DNA of 64,000 nt, from positions 106,001-170,000 of the forward strand of contig CAUYUJ010019370.1 in NCBI GenBank assembly GCA_963575745.1, written 5' to 3'. Positions 19,690 through 30,397 of this stretch are shown piece after piece (within the stretch, counting starts at the first letter, position 1; every line of letters begins with the position of its first letter). Both the position numbers and the translations under genes were made by a program. This stretch comes from Prorocentrum cordatum. Lineage: Eukaryota; Sar; Dinophyceae; Prorocentrales; Prorocentraceae. The notes beneath the pieces are model-generated. The model was not told the DNA's origin. It searched no databases and saw only the letters and a list, made by a program, of their open reading frames with translations.

Positions 19690-20395
19690 TTGTTTACTTC
19701 CACCGTCATCCGCCCGCTTTCCGCTGGCGGAGGCGGCCTCGTTTTACTTCCGCGGGCTTCACCGCACTTCCGCCGTCTCCCGCCGAGGAAGAGATGCTAA
19801 CTCTTTTCGATCCTCGACCGTGAGGCCGTTTCTGGAACGCTTCATATTGATATCAATTTTCAAAGAATTCAACTTTCGCTCTGAGTCGCCCCCGGATGGT
19901 CCTGGGGCCCAGCGAGGATCCCTGGAGGTTAAGAATATTATTTGTTTTCCGTCGCGATTTGTTTTTCGCGACGCGATGACGTTCGGGCTGTAGGCTATAG
20001 GGTCGAAGGTCGATGTCCGGATCTGTCCTGGGGCGCGTTGTGGCCAGAATGTCCAGGGAAATCCAGCCGTGACCGCGAGAAGCCGGCCGGAGGATCAATG
20101 ATCTAGATCCTTGACGTTCGCCTTGGAGATCAAAAGTCGCCCCCCAGACCTGTGTACAGGTGTGCGTTCCGGCTAAGATGTCGATGCGAGTCGCGCAGTG
20201 ACGACGGGGAGGTCCAGAACATGTCCCGAAACGCTTCGAACCTCGAAGTTCCCCCTCTCCCGTCTGTTCGGCACTACCCGGACATAATTGTGCTCTGTAT
20301 ATGTCGGTCCGACGGGGGCGAATTGCGCGTTCCTAAATCGTATAGTATGAGCGACGTGGCTGGCGCTTTCTAGCCAGACCGTTTGGGCAACGATA
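19690..20395. other. no gene recognised
   Basis: Non-repetitive, moderately GC-rich. Short ORFs on both strands show no motif I recognise. A segment at 19895-19930 (GGGGCCCAGCGAGGATCCC) resembles part of the roughly 110-bp dispersed family. Confidence 0.4.
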
Positions 20396-21340
20396 TACCA
20401 TAAGAGGTGTTTGCTATATGTTCGGACCAGACGTGCGCTACCATCATAACCAGGTAGTGCACGTATGTATGTTTGCGCCCTATTTGTGGCCATAGAGAGG
20501 TTTGTGTTAGATGCCCGGATCGGACGTGCGTCACCAACATAATCACATATAGGGCTAGTATGTCCTTCTGCGTCCCATCAGTGGTTGCCAGATGAGGTGC
20601 GGGCCATGTGCTCGGATCGGACGTGCGTCACCGACATACTCACATAGTGCTAGCATCTCCTTCTGCGTCCCACCTGCGGTTGTCATGAAGTGATGTGTGC
20701 TACATATCCAGATCGGACGTGCGTCACCAACATAACCAGATATTGATAGTACGTCCTTATGCGTCCAATTCGTGGTTGCCATAGGAGGTTGCTGCTACAT
20801 GTTTGGGCGGACGTGCATCGCCAACATAATCACATAGTACTGACGTGTCCTTCTGCTTCCCATCGGTGGTTGGCATAAGAGGTTTGTGCTACACGACTCG
20901 CGTCACCAGTATAATCCCATAGTGCTGGCATGTCCTTCTGCGTCCCAGGAGTGGTTGCCATGCGAGGTTTGTGCCACATAGTTGGATCGGACGTGCGTCA
21001 CTACCATGATCACAGAGTGCTAGGGCGTCCTTCTGCGTCCCATCTGTGGCTGCAGCGGGCGCCCAGAGGAGCGTCTGGCGGAGGGGTTGCCAGCAGACGT
21101 CTGAGCTACAGTTTCTCATCGAACGTACGTCGCCAACACCACCACGTTCGGCGTCATCCCAACACACTTCTACTACATGTGCGTCGCCCTCCAGGGGCGA
21201 CGCGCGCACCGAGAAATCTTACAGTGCATGCGTCGCGGCGGGAGCTCTCTGGCCACACCGCTCGGGAAACGATATGCTACAAAATGGGTATACTAGATGT
21301 TCGGGTCGGACGCGCGCCTCCAAGGAGAACATCTAGTACT
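20395..21340 (+). repeat. tandem repeat, about 95-bp unit, 8-9 degenerate copies
   Basis: The block TCGGACGTGCGTCACCAAC recurs near 20428, 20523, 20618, 20716, 20808, 20900, 20990, about 21120 and 21309. Between occurrences come CATAATCACATAGTGCTAG, TGTCCTTCTGCGTCCCATC and GGTTGCCATAAGAGG. Units become irregular after 21000. A TGCGTCCC...GGCTGC block also recurs at 21390. Confidence 0.85.
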
Positions 21341-21539
21341 GGTGTGCCTTCGTGCGTCCCATCACATCGTGCCCGCAGTGTCCTCCTGCGTCCCGGCTGC
21401 GGCTGCCGCGGGCGCCCGGAGGAGCGCCTGGCGGAGGAGGTCCGCGCGGCGGCGGAGCTGGCCCAGCGGGCGCAGGCGGCCTCCCGCGCAGGGCGGGCGG
21501 GCCGGGCGCGGCGGCAGCTCTGTCGTCGGGGGCGCCGGA

Positions 21540-21815
21540 AAGGAGGAGGAGGAGGAGGAGGACAGGGAGGAGGAGCAAGAGGAGGAGCAGGAGGAGGAGG
21601 AGGAGGAGACGGAGGAGGAGGAGGAGGCGGAGACTGACTGAGGCGGTGGAGAAGGAGGAGGAGGAGGAGGAGGAGGAGAGGAGGAGGAGGAGGAAGGAGG
21701 AGGGAGGAGGAGGAGGAGGAGGAGGAAACTGACTGAGGCGGTGGAGGAGGAGGAAGGCGGAGGAGGAGGAGGCGGAGGAGGAGGAGGAGGAGGAGGAGGA
21801 GGAGGGGAAGGGTCT
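21540..21815. repeat. (GGA)n microsatellite
   Basis: GGA triplets with two copies of AACTGACTGAGGCGGTGGAG-like inserts (about 21631 and 21726). Confidence 0.95.
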
Positions 21816-21817
21816 CG

Positions 21818-21945
21818 GTGGTTCAAAGATGGGGTTTTGAGGGATGGTGTCGGGACGAGGTGCCTAAAATAATGTAAATCCACCCTTGTATTCCTTCCTA
21901 TCCGTAGGACCCCATCCTTCAGGACCCCATCTCGGAACCACCAAG
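21818..21945. repeat. short inverted repeat element
   Basis: CTCGGTGGTTCAAAGATGGGG near 21818-21835 pairs with CCCCATCTCGGAACCACC near 21924-21942. A secondary GGGATGG / CCATCC pair lies inside. MITE-like. Confidence 0.5.
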
Positions 21946-21949
21946 GGTC

Positions 21950-23060
21950 GGAAAAAGCACGGCATCGCATGTCTTGGCACGTCGGTTTGACTTGGGCATT
22001 TGACGGTTGGTGCACGGCGTATGCCGTTATTTGCCGCGAATCAGTTGCTGCTACTTGCAGCTAGTCCGCCAACATTTTGACGAACGTCGGGGGAGCGAGC
22101 ATCGCAACAGCGTGCGGAGGGAGCGTCCACGGAGGAGACGGAGCCCGTGCCTTGGCAGGGCGGGCACATGCACGTGAAGCTGGACCAGTGCGCTCAGGGC
22201 TCCCAAAGGGATGCGCACTTTGGAAGTAGACCTGGAGCAGCACATGTAAGGTACTGACTGTGCAAGCGACAGGGAGGAGAAGAGGGAGGGGGCTGGACCT
22301 GACGACGATCGGCGGCAGCGTGCCAATTTTTCACACTACATTGCTTCCGCCTTAGGGCAGTCGTAATTTGCAGCGTCGATCCGAGGCGAGGTGGCCGAGC
22401 GCCGACGAAAAGTACCAGGAGTTGCATGGGCCATTCTGGCTCCGCCCTGGTCTCGCTTCGCCGGGGCTCGCTTCGCCGCGTCGAGGCGAACTGGCTGAGC
22501 GAAGCGAGGCCCAGCCGAAGAAAGAACTGTTCCGCGCCGAGGGGGGTTGGGGGTTGGAACGCCGAGGAGGAGGAGGAGGAGGAGGAGGAGGAGGAGGAGG
22601 CGGAGGCGGGGGCGGAGGCGGAGGCGGAGGCGGAGGGGGAGAAGGAACCGGGCGGGATGCGCTCCGACCGCCACAACGCATTTCTGTTCACGCGCACCTC
22701 CCGCGGCCGCTCTGGCCCGAAAGTGCACCCAGAGGGGGTGGCGGGGGGAGGGCCGCTGCTGCTGGGCCGCGCGCGCCTCGCGCGCGCGCGCCCGCGGCCT
22801 TCCCCCTCGTCGGGCGTTGCCAGGGGTGGCCCCGACCCGATCGGAGGGAGTCAATGTACAGTCAGCCCGCGTAGTGAGGATGAGCGACTTTCCAATACCG
22901 ATGCCCTTTGCATTCCTGCCCCTTCGGCCCATCATTGGCGGCTTTCGCTGGCCAATCTCGCTCGAAAACGTTAACATGGCCCTGCAAGGCCCTCGCATCC
23001 TTACCGCGCATCCTTCACATTCGGGTTGGCTGTATAACGGACACGCGCTGAGAGGGTTAA
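21950..23060. other. no gene recognised; (GGA)n tract inside
   Basis: Includes a (GGA/GGC)n tract (22558-22650) and GCGAAGCGAGG-type direct repeats (22440-22520). Long frames on both strands are composition-driven. No domain seen. Confidence 0.45.
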
Positions 23061-23180
23061 TGGGGGATGAGGAAGGCTTCTTAGAGACACCCCCACTTCT
23101 CAGAAGACGCGGGCCTTATCTACAGATGTAGGGCTAGCAGCCTGCTTCTAAGAAGCCTCCCCCTATCCCTCTACCTTCTT
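23060..23180. repeat. small element with GGCTTCTTAGA / TCTAAGAAGCC ends
   Basis: GGCTTCTTAGA at about 23073 and TCTAAGAAGCC near 23147 are inverted. They are followed by CCTCCCCCTATCCCTC and TTGTGCGTACCGCCA. A related copy is at 30705-30815 (same order, ending TTGTGCGTACCGCCAACC), and the GGCTTCTTAGAAG end reappears at 47899. Confidence 0.6.
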
Positions 23181-23219
23181 GTGCGTACCGCCACCCAGGA
23201 GCCACGGAGGTCAGCGCAG

Positions 23220-23261
23220 AGATTCGGTGTGTAGACGCTCCAGCGTCTACACACCGAATCT
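23220..23261. repeat. perfect 20-bp hairpin
   Basis: Arms 23220-23239 (AGATTCGGTGTGTAGACGCT) and 23242-23261 are exact complements with a 2-nt loop. It does not look like a terminator: no U-tract, eukaryotic context. Confidence 0.9.
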
Positions 23262-23985
23262 GGGGAGCTGGGGCGTCTGTGCACCGAGCCCCCTGGCCGA
23301 CCGGACGACGTGACAGTGGAGACCCAGGGGGTCCTGGGGTCTCAGGGTTGGGTTTTTTGTGTGGAAGGTTTCTTGTGGACTGGCCTCCACCGTACGCGGA
23401 GCCCCTACCAGGCCCAGACCACTGCGGGCCCCACCGCCTCCGAGGCCCCGGGAAAGGGGGGGGCGTCTGTCAGCAGGAGGACACTCGGCACAGACACACG
23501 CAACAGCGCCGATGTGCACGAACGCCTGGGAAAACGCAGGGAAAGAGGACGGGGAAGAGGAACGTCCAGGGAACCACGGGAAACGCACGCGGTCCTCGAC
23601 ACCTGTACCTATCTGCACATCTGTGGGCCCCTGGGCCCCTGGGAAGGGGGCGCCCGGAGAGCCGCTGGGGCCGCCTCGGGCGAGGGCCCGCCTCCGTCAC
23701 CGCCCGACCTCCTTGCGCCCCGGGGCGCACCCCTGGGGGGCCGGGCCGCACATGGCGCGCAGCCCCTCCAGGAGCGGAGGGCAGGGGGGGGCAGCAAGTC
23801 GACTAGACGTGCACACTGTTCATTTCTCATTCTTCGAAATTTCCCTGATCTGTTGGGATTCCTTTCATTTCTAATTGTTCTGTCCTGGGCCTCTTCCTGG
23901 CCACTAGGGGGCCAGGAACAATCAGAAACGAGCACAATTAGAAATGAGCACGATTAGAAATGAACGACGTGTAAGAGTGACCTTT
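23262..23985. other. no gene recognised
   Basis: GC-rich frames on both strands without recognisable domains. ATTAGAAATGAGCACG-type short repeats at 23925-23965. Confidence 0.4.
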
Positions 23986-23987
23986 CG

Positions 23988-24118
23988 CCAGAGTGACCTT
24001 TGGTGCGGGCACAGATAGGCCCTCAGATGGCTGAAAACGAAGCGGCAGCAGCGGCTTGCGCGCCCAGGTTTGGTCTCCCCGCGGCCCCCAAGAAGCCGCG
24101 CACCAAAGGTCACTCTTA
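23988..24118. repeat. inverted repeat around GAGTGACCTTTGGTGC
   Basis: AGAGTGACCTTTGGTGC (about 23990) and GCACCAAAGGTCACTCT (about 24100) form 17-bp arms. An extra direct copy of AGAGTGACCTTT precedes the left arm. MITE-like. Confidence 0.6.
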
Positions 24119-24185
24119 CCCAGGGTAACTCTTGCGTGTAGCCGAGAAAGGTACAGTATCTTCTCGAAGAAGCAATAACGCCCCA

Positions 24186-24311
24186 AACATAAACTTTTGG
24201 CGCACCGCGCGGATTTCTTGGATCCGCGCTCCAGCTCCGCCGGCGGCGCCTCCGGCGCCGCCCTCGGCGCGCTCCGCGCGCCAGGGATGCGGAGCGCCAA
24301 AAGTTTATGTT
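24186..24311. mobile_element. MITE-like element with perfect 18-bp terminal inverted repeats
   Basis: AACATAAACTTTTGGCGC at 24186-24203 and its exact complement at 24294-24311 bound a 126-bp element. The interior is palindrome-rich (GGATCCGCGCTCC, GGCGCCTCCGGCGCC). No coding capacity, so non-autonomous. A target-site duplication is not obvious. Confidence 0.65.
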
Positions 24312-24689
24312 CATGCAGTTGTTTACTATGTTTCTTCTTCTTCTTCTTCTTCTTCTTCTAAAGAAGGTTCAGTAAATCCTTATCGTGTCGACGCAGCGTC
24401 GACCCCGCCGCGGGCGTTCCAGGTTGGACGCCGCCAGTGGCCCAGAATCGGTCAGAACGGAACGATCTCACGATCGAGAAGCCGCCGATCGTTCAGGGTT
24501 GAACAAGTCACGCGGAGTCAGAAACCAACGCCGAGGTCGTCACGACACGAACTTGTGGTACAGATCCCGCTACTCCCCAGACCTCTCCTGGGCTGCGTTC
24601 TGCCCAGGAGTTGAGGCGAATCCAGCCGTGGCAACGAGGGCTCTCTTAGGAGGCCTTGCAAAAACGAAAACGAGGCAAGGGTAGCGGTA

Positions 24690-24810
24690 CCACGAGATCC
24701 GTCTGGGGTCTTCGGAAGTCCCGACCTTTCCCCAGGGCCAGCTTTCCATCCCGAGCCGTCGTTTGGCAGTCCCAAGGCCCAGCGAGGGCCCCCCAGAGGC
24801 TGAAAACGTG
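24690..24810 (-). repeat. about 110-bp dispersed family, copy
   Basis: Minus-strand order: CCTCTGGGGGGCCCTCGCTG, GGACTGCCAAACGACGGCTC, GGGATGGAAAGCTGGCCCTG, GGGAAAGGTCGGGACTTCCG. Related copies are at 29705-29815, 30398-30530, 32000-32105, 35925-36010 and 52850-52950. Confidence 0.7.
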
Positions 24811-25089
24811 GAAGCACCACCGTGCCGAACTTTTCCATACGTTGGAGGTCTTGAGATCGGTACGTTTCCCTCCGAGAACCCAGGCCTCCCAAATGGGGTC
24901 AGCAGATGGGGTCGGAGGATCGCGCCGCGTCGCCGATGCGGCGGCGCTGCGGCGCGACGTGGAGGCCGAGGCTCTCCACGCCGCTGCGCCCCCGATGCGT
25001 CGGCGATGCGGCGCTCTCCTCCGGACCCCGTCTGGCCGGACCCCGTCCGGGAGGCCCGGGAGCACGGGGCCCGCGGCCGGGCGGGCCGG

Positions 25090-25480
25090 CGGCAGGCAGG
25101 AAAGGAGGAGGAGGAGGGAGGAGGAGGCGGAGGAGGAGGAGGAGGAGGAGGCGGAGGAGGAGGAAGAAGCGAGGAAGCGAGGAAGCGAGGAAGCGAGGGA
25201 GGCGAGGAGGCGAGGAGGCGAGGAGGCGAGGAGGCGAGGAGGCGAGGGAGCGAGGAGGCGGAGCAGAGGAGCCGCTCCCGGCGCCGGGCGCGCAGCCGCT
25301 CGCGCCGCGCGGGCGCGGGGCGGCGCGAGCGCAGCCGCTCCCGGGGCGGCGGGGGCGGCCGCAGGGCGGCGAGCCGCTCCCGCTCGGAGCGCGCGCGGCG
25401 GCGGTCGAGGCCCCTCGGGGGCTCGGCGGCGGGGGCTCGGCGGCAGCGGCCAGGGCCGAAGTCGGGCATGTCCCTCTCCA
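25090..25480 (+). other. GGA-rich then Arg/Ser-rich open region; possible RS-domain exon
   Basis: After (GGA)n (25100-25165) and GCGAGGAGGCGAGGA repeats, the plus frame over 25255-25420 reads SRSRRRARSRSRRAGAGRRE and RSRSRGGGGG, like an SR-protein tail. Because the DNA is GC-rich and repetitive on both strands this may be composition alone. No RRM or splice context supports it. Confidence 0.25.
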
Positions 25481-25619
25481 GGGGGAATCGACTTACAAAA
25501 AGACACAAACGTGATCCCGGGAGCGATGTTTTGGGACTATTATGTCCGATGCTTTTCGATTGTGACTGGACTAGTTGTCGTTGTTCTTCCACGGTCCGCC
25601 TGTAGGGGGACATGCCCGA

Positions 25620-26150
25620 CCTCAGCCGGGGCGCGCGTCGACTCCTTCGGCACGATGTTCCGATTCGATCTGTCGATCGGTTCCGGCTCCGATCCGATTC
25701 GGCCTCGCATTCCGATCTGGGCTGCGGTCTCTCAGGGGAGGGCCTTGCCAGCCTGCCGATCTCCGCCGATCCGACTTCTGCCGACTAGGCTGCCGAGGTG
25801 CGCCGATCCGATTCGTTTCGATCGCCGATCCGACCTTTCGATTCTGGGCTCTCCTGCCAGAGCGGTTGCTCGCGGCGGTGGTTCGGCGCCACCAGGGTGC
25901 TGTCGTTGCATCTTTGCACCTCTGTTGTCCTATGAGTTGCAGCCTTTCTTCTGCACTTCGACGCAGATTCGAGTTGGATTCGACACGGACTCGACACGGA
26001 TGCGACACGCATTCGACACGGATTCGACGCGGATCGCGGGGCGACGGGACAGGCAAGATCCCCGGCGGCGGTGGCGGCGGCGTCGGCGACGTTGACGACG
26101 ACGACGACGACCTTGAGATCTTGGCGTCACATTTTTTCACAACGGGCGAT
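25620..26150. repeat. degenerate GATTCG / CGACACGGATT repeats
   Basis: CGATCCGATTCGG-type motifs (25660-25850) and 11-12 bp CGACACGGATT units (25975-26030), then (GAC)n (26085-26110). A second GATCCGATTCGATTCC block lies at 26870-26960. Confidence 0.7.
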
Positions 26151-26340
26151 TGTTGCTGTTTTTCGGGCCCTGGGACCCTCACGGATCGATCTGGCTCGAC
26201 TTTACAAAGAGCCGCAGGAAGCCGGGGTCCAGAGCCCTGGTCGAGGCTTTTACAGTGCTGCATCTCTCGTGACGTCGGACCTCAGGGGACGACGCCCACC
26301 ACCGCGGGGGCGGCGATACAGCGGCGGCGTCGACGGCGAT
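26150..26340 (+). repeat. diverged copy of the 33.7-kb 146-bp repeat
   Basis: GGGACCCTCACGGATCGATC ... CTTTTACAGTGCTGC ... CTCAGGGGACGACGCCC follow in the order seen at 33760-33870 and 33905-34020. The upstream GACGACG ... TTGAGATCTTGGCGT also matches GATGACGCTGAGATCCTGG at 33695. Confidence 0.6.
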
Positions 26341-27115
26341 GGCGGTGAAGGCGGCGGCGTCTGACAAGAGCTGCGCTGCCGCTCTCCGCGGCGGCGGGGG
26401 ATATGCCCGCCCCGCGCGGTCGTTTTGTCGGCACGGGAGGCCTTCGTGGGCGCTCGCGGGCCTTTCTGGGAGGCCTCTTGTCTGGGGGGCCCCCAAGCGG
26501 GGTGGTGACCACACCGTGTGGTGAGCCGGTGGGGATTCGGGGTCACCGCACGGTTTTGGGACTCGGGTCGGTCTCCGAGGGTGTCTCGGACGACCTGGGC
26601 CTCTAGGGTCCACAGAACGTGTGGTGACGGACCTTGCGGTCAGGTCGTTGGGGATTCCGAGGTCACCGCCGGTTCTGTCACCACACGGTTTTGGGACCCC
26701 CAACCGTTGCCACGGCTAGATTCTCCCCCCCTGAAGCTCTGGTCAGAACGCACCCCGCAGGGCCCCTGATTCGAGGTCGATTCCTGCCCCGCACGATCTC
26801 CGATTCAGATTTCCTGGCGGCTCGATGCCGCCCGATGCTGGTACAGCATTGTTGTGCATCCTTGCGCAGCCGATCCGATTCGATTCCGACTCCGTGCCGA
26901 TGCGGCTCGATCCGACGCGTTTTCCGATCCGATCTGGTTTCCCGATTCGATGCTGACCGATCCCGCCGCGAGGTCCAGGGAGGCGATTTTCCAGGGTGGC
27001 CACAAAGAGAATGGGTCCTGGGCGTGCTTCGCCTGTCTCGGACTCCCCTTCCCAGGCCCAAGAGGACCGTTCAAAGCACGACTCGGGACGGGGAGCTGGA
27101 GAGCTGGTCCTGGAG
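26340..27115. other. no gene recognised
   Basis: Contains short repeats GTGGTGACCACACCGTGTGG (26500-26525) and GGTCACCGC...CACACGGTTTTGGGAC (two copies, near 26540 and 26662), and a GATCCGATTCG-rich tract. No domain. Confidence 0.4.
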
Positions 27116-27119
27116 GCCG

Positions 27120-27600
27120 TTTTTTCCCAACCATCTTGTGGTGGTGTTGGGTCCGAGTCTCTTCTCCTCCTCTGCTCCTCCTCCTCCTCCTCCTCCTCCT
27201 CCTCCTCCTCCTCCTCCTCCGCCCTCCTCCCACACCTGCCTCTGCCCTCTGCATGCACATCCTGGCACACCCATCACACGTTTCGTAGCCCCATACTTAG
27301 GGAGCTCCGCCGAAGGCCCCTCCGGCACACCACTCACACGTTTCGTGGCTCCACAGGGAGCTCAACCGAAGGCCTCTGCGGCACAGTCTGCGTGGCGGCA
27401 CCGCTCCGTTGGGGCGCACCTCTCGCGCGTTTCGTGGCCCTATAGGGGGCTCCTCCGAAGGCATCAGGGGCAAAGTCCGCATGGCAGCACCGCCACATTT
27501 CGGCGCACCCCTCACGCGCTTCGTGGCCCCATAGGGAGCTCCACCGAAGGCCCCAGCGGCAAAGTTCGCACGCCGCCACCTTGCCATTCTGGCAAATCTC
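27120..27600 (+). repeat. leader motif, (TCC)n and about 90-bp tandem array, locus 1
   Basis: Leader CAACCATCTTGTGGTGGTG (about 27126) is followed by (TCC)n (27165-27225). Then come four to five units containing CACACGTTTCGTGG, CCATAGGGAGCTC, ACCGAAGGCC and GGCAAAGTTCGCA. The same leader and units occur at 56765-57150 and 62820-63390. Confidence 0.85.
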
Positions 27601-28388
27601 TCACGCAAGTCGTTTCCACCTTTGCATCACTTGCTTTGCGGTACTCGCAGCTGCATCTGGTTCGGCCCTTCGCCCAGATGGTTTGATTCCCTGGCGATAG
27701 CGGTCATGGCCAGGCGAAGGGGGGGAGGGGGGCAGGGGGGCCGGACACGTCGCGGTTCGCGCCGGCGCCGTCTGGTGGAATTGCTCAATGCTGGCCGATT
27801 CCCAGACGGCGCTGGCGCGAATTGTGACGTGACCAGGGTGGGGCGGGAGAGAAGCGGGGGCTGGGGCGGGGCCGGTCACCAGCGTTCTCGCGAGTAATGG
27901 CCCTCCTGCCACGGCAGACGGAGGCGTCGCGCTCATGTCCTTCTCTTTGCGTTCAACGCCCAAGCATGGGCTCGCGTGTGTCTGCGAAGTTTTGGTGCCC
28001 TCGCTGAACGTTGCAGGGTTGAGGCCGCGGTGCTGGCGAGAACCTTTCTATAATCTATGAGCATCAACCTGCAAATGCTTCTGCATGTGCATACGGACGG
28101 ACGCCCAAGGGAATGTGGGGTAGGGCATGCAGCCAGCTTCTCAGATCTCTCAGATAGTGCAGGAACCCCTATGTATGCAGGCCCGTTTGGAGGCAACCTC
28201 CCCACGATGATTGTTCATCTCCCGATTAGCCCGCAGAGCTTTGGGGCAGCTTGCGAAGGTCAGAGTCGAAGGCTGTGCCCCTGAGCTAGATCTCTTATCG
28301 TGTGCACGGTCAGGGGCTCTGGCTCAGCGTGTCGCTCCGCCGGTTCTGGCCCACCCACGCTTCGGCGCGACGTGCCATCCCCTTCCTT
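27600..28388. other. no gene recognised
   Basis: Unique-looking sequence with a G-rich stretch (27715-27745). ORFs below 120 codons with no motif. Confidence 0.4.
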
Positions 28389-28600
28389 CAGGGGCAACGA
28401 TAGGGGGGGATGGGCATAGGGGGGGATGCATCGACCCCCAATCGCCCATAGATCGCCGATCGGGGCCCGATTGCCCCAACCTGCCCAGCAAGGTGCGGAT
28501 TCACTATCGGGGGCCTATCGCCGATCTATCGGCGATGCATCGCCGACTCCATGTCGATGCATCCCCCCTATATGCCAGTCCCCCCCTATCGTTGCCCCTC
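28389..28600. mobile_element. inverted-repeat element, about 45-bp arms
   Basis: Left arm 28389-28433 (GGGGCAACGATAGGGGGGGA, then TGGGCATAGGGGGGGATGCATCGAC) is complementary to 28555-28600 with very few mismatches. The interior has further self-complementary ATCGCCGAT(C/A)GATCGGCGATGC motifs. Non-coding, MITE-like. Confidence 0.65.
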
Positions 28601-28659
28601 ATTCTTGGTACCCCGAGCGTCGGATGCAACTCCTGGGAGGTCAAATTCTGATTTTGCCC

Positions 28660-28765
28660 TGGTCCGAAATCCGGCTTAATCCAGCTTAATCCGGCTCAAT
28701 CCGGCTTAATCCGGCTTGCTCCCGCTTAATCCCGCTTCATCCCGCTTAATCCTGCTTGGTCCGGG
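28660..28765 (+). repeat. 10-bp minisatellite CCGGCTTAAT
   Basis: About ten units, CCGGCTTAAT changing to CCCGCTTAAT and CCTGCTTGGT. Confidence 0.9.
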
Positions 28766-28769
28766 GCCC

Positions 28770-29700
28770 ACTCCGGCGTAAGAGCTCCCAAACGGGGCTT
28801 GATCCTCCTACACCTTTCCGCCGAAGACCTCCCAGTAGTGGCCTCCGAACCGAGCGCCCAGAGAGTCAGCGCCCCGAGCCTCTCTGGGCCTCCCGCCCCG
28901 TGGAGCGGAGCGGCACGCTGTCCGCCCGCAGGGCGCAGCGTGCCCCTGGGGCCGCCGGCCGCAGGCGGGGCCCGCTCGGAGGGGCGGCCTCCCCCGAGGC
29001 GCTCGGGCGCCGGCCTCGGCGGGGGGGGCAGTCTCGGAGGCCCCGCGTCGGAGGTCGGGCGAGCGGGTCCTCTGCAGGGGGGGCCTCAGAAGCGCACGCC
29101 GTATACAGTCGGCCCTGATGAGCAGGTCGGCCCTGCCGAGTCAAAAGGGCAGCCTCGTGTCCTGTCTTTGGAGGCCCGTGCCCTTTGCACTCCCACGGCA
29201 GCGTGGCCGTCGGAAGGGTCTTGTGTCCTCTCGCGTGTCCTCTCCAACCAAGTCCGACTGCAGTGCGCGCGAGCGTTTGGTGCGGGATGCGCACGTCGTG
29301 CAATTCTCTGCCCGTGGCTCCCACGCGCCATGCGCCACAGGATGAACCGTTGCCTTTTCTGGCTACACCATGTGCGAGAGATCCGCTTTGCGGGGAATCG
29401 GCTCCGGGGTCTGTGGCGAGGCGCGCGAGGGCGCCGCGGAGGCGCGCGCGGGCGGGCGGAGGGGCGGAGCCCCGGGCAGTCACCGTCTGTGGCTTTGCCC
29501 ACGCCCGCTCGCGCAGAGAACAGGGCCGGGTCGCCGCCAGGGGCGCGAGGAGGAGGGTCGTGCGTCGCGGTCTGGGCTGGAGAGCTGCCCTTCTCCGAGG
29601 CGGCATCGCGGGGGCGCGGAGATCACCGCGCGTCGCACCTCGCGGGGCGCGATGCTGGAAGTTCGGTGGCCCAGGGGCAGAAGGTGCGGGAGGGGTGCGG
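28770..29700. other. GC-rich stretch, no gene recognised
   Basis: Several long frames on both strands (up to 529 codons on plus) reflect high GC. The residue content is Arg/Gly/Pro/Ser-rich without domains until about 29820. It may be intron or upstream sequence of the OCRE-like gene. Confidence 0.4.
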
Positions 29701-29704
29701 CCAT

Positions 29705-29815
29705 TCTCGGCCTCCGGGGGCCCTCGCTGGGCCCTGGAGTTGTCTCGAAGCGGCTCGGGAGGAAGCGCAGGCCCTGTGGAGAGGGCCAGGAAGTCCGGGG
29801 GCCCCGTGTGGTAAA
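29705..29815 (+). repeat. about 110-bp dispersed family, copy
   Basis: CGGCCTCCGGGGGCCCTCGC, GCGGCTCGGGAGGAAGCG and GGGCCAGGAAGTCCGGGGGC match the minus strand of 24690-24810. It ends just 5' of the OCRE-like open region, a position compatible with an intron. Confidence 0.6.
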
Positions 29816-29816
29816 A

Positions 29817-30248
29817 ATGGAGGCATCAGGGGGCATCATGGAGGGCTGGGGCTGGGGCCTTTGTGGTTCTGTTGGCCGGCCGCCCGCCAGGTCGAAGTCG
29901 CACAGGCCGCGCAAGCGTTCGCGCACCCCGGAGCGCGTCCCCCCGACCAGCTTCGCGGACTACGAGCCCGCCCCGGACGGCAGCGGCTGGTACGTCTACA
30001 AGAAGACCGGCAAGTGGAAGTACCACCCCGAGACTGGCCTCTACCTGCACATCAAGTCCAGCGTCTACTACATCCAGAAGGATGGCGACCCCAAGGCCTT
30101 CCGGAAGATCGAGGACGACGACGACCCGACCATCAGGAAGATGAAGCAGTCGGAGGATCGGGGGCAGCGTCGGGGCGGGGGCAGGCTCGGGGCGGGGACG
30201 CATCGACGCCCCGTCTCCCGCTCATCGCCGCCGAGAGGGGCCCGGTAG
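29817..30248 (+). CDS. OCRE-like / aromatic-repeat protein, exon(s)
   Basis: An open frame from an ATG at 29817 encodes a basic stretch (RSKSHRPRKRSRTPERVPP) followed by DGSGWYVYKKTGKWKYHPE and TGLYLHIKSSVYYIQKDGDP. The spaced aromatic pattern (W-Y-x-Y, Y-H-P-E-T-G-L-Y, V-Y-Y) resembles OCRE or WW-like motifs that bind splicing factors. An acidic helix KIEDDDDPTIRKMKQSED follows. After about 30155 the frame becomes Arg/Gly-rich, so the exon probably ends there. Upstream start unproven: the ATG lies at the end of a dispersed repeat, and the true 5' exon may be elsewhere. High GC3 and domain content support coding. Confidence 0.6.
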   Translation: MEASGGIMEGWGWGLCGSVGRPPARSKSHRPRKRSRTPERVPPTSFADYEPAPDGSGWYVYKKTGKWKYHPETGLYLHIKSSVYYIQKDGDPKAFRKIEDDDDPTIRKMKQSEDRGQRRGGGRLGAGTHRRPVSRSSPPRGAR

Positions 30249-30397
30249 CCCACCCCGCCCAGGAGCGTGCGCGTGCGGACTCCTTCTCGGGCGACCATCG
30301 GCGATATGATATCGCCGATGCCAGCTCGTGGCTGTCCCCCCTGAGCCGGTCCCCCCCCCCCCCAAACACCAGGCCTCCGAGGCCTTGAGGTCAAAAT

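Noticed and set aside
23220-23261. Rho-independent terminator
   Set aside because: Strong hairpin but no U-tract and the context is eukaryotic nuclear DNA.
24646-25613. Large minus-strand Pro/Arg/Leu ORFs opposite the RS-like region
   Set aside because: Low complexity from GGA and GCGAGGAGGCG repeats, no domain.
28799-30388. 529-codon plus ORF as one gene
   Set aside because: GC-rich composition keeps it open; it is in a different frame from the OCRE-like motif and shows no domain of its own.
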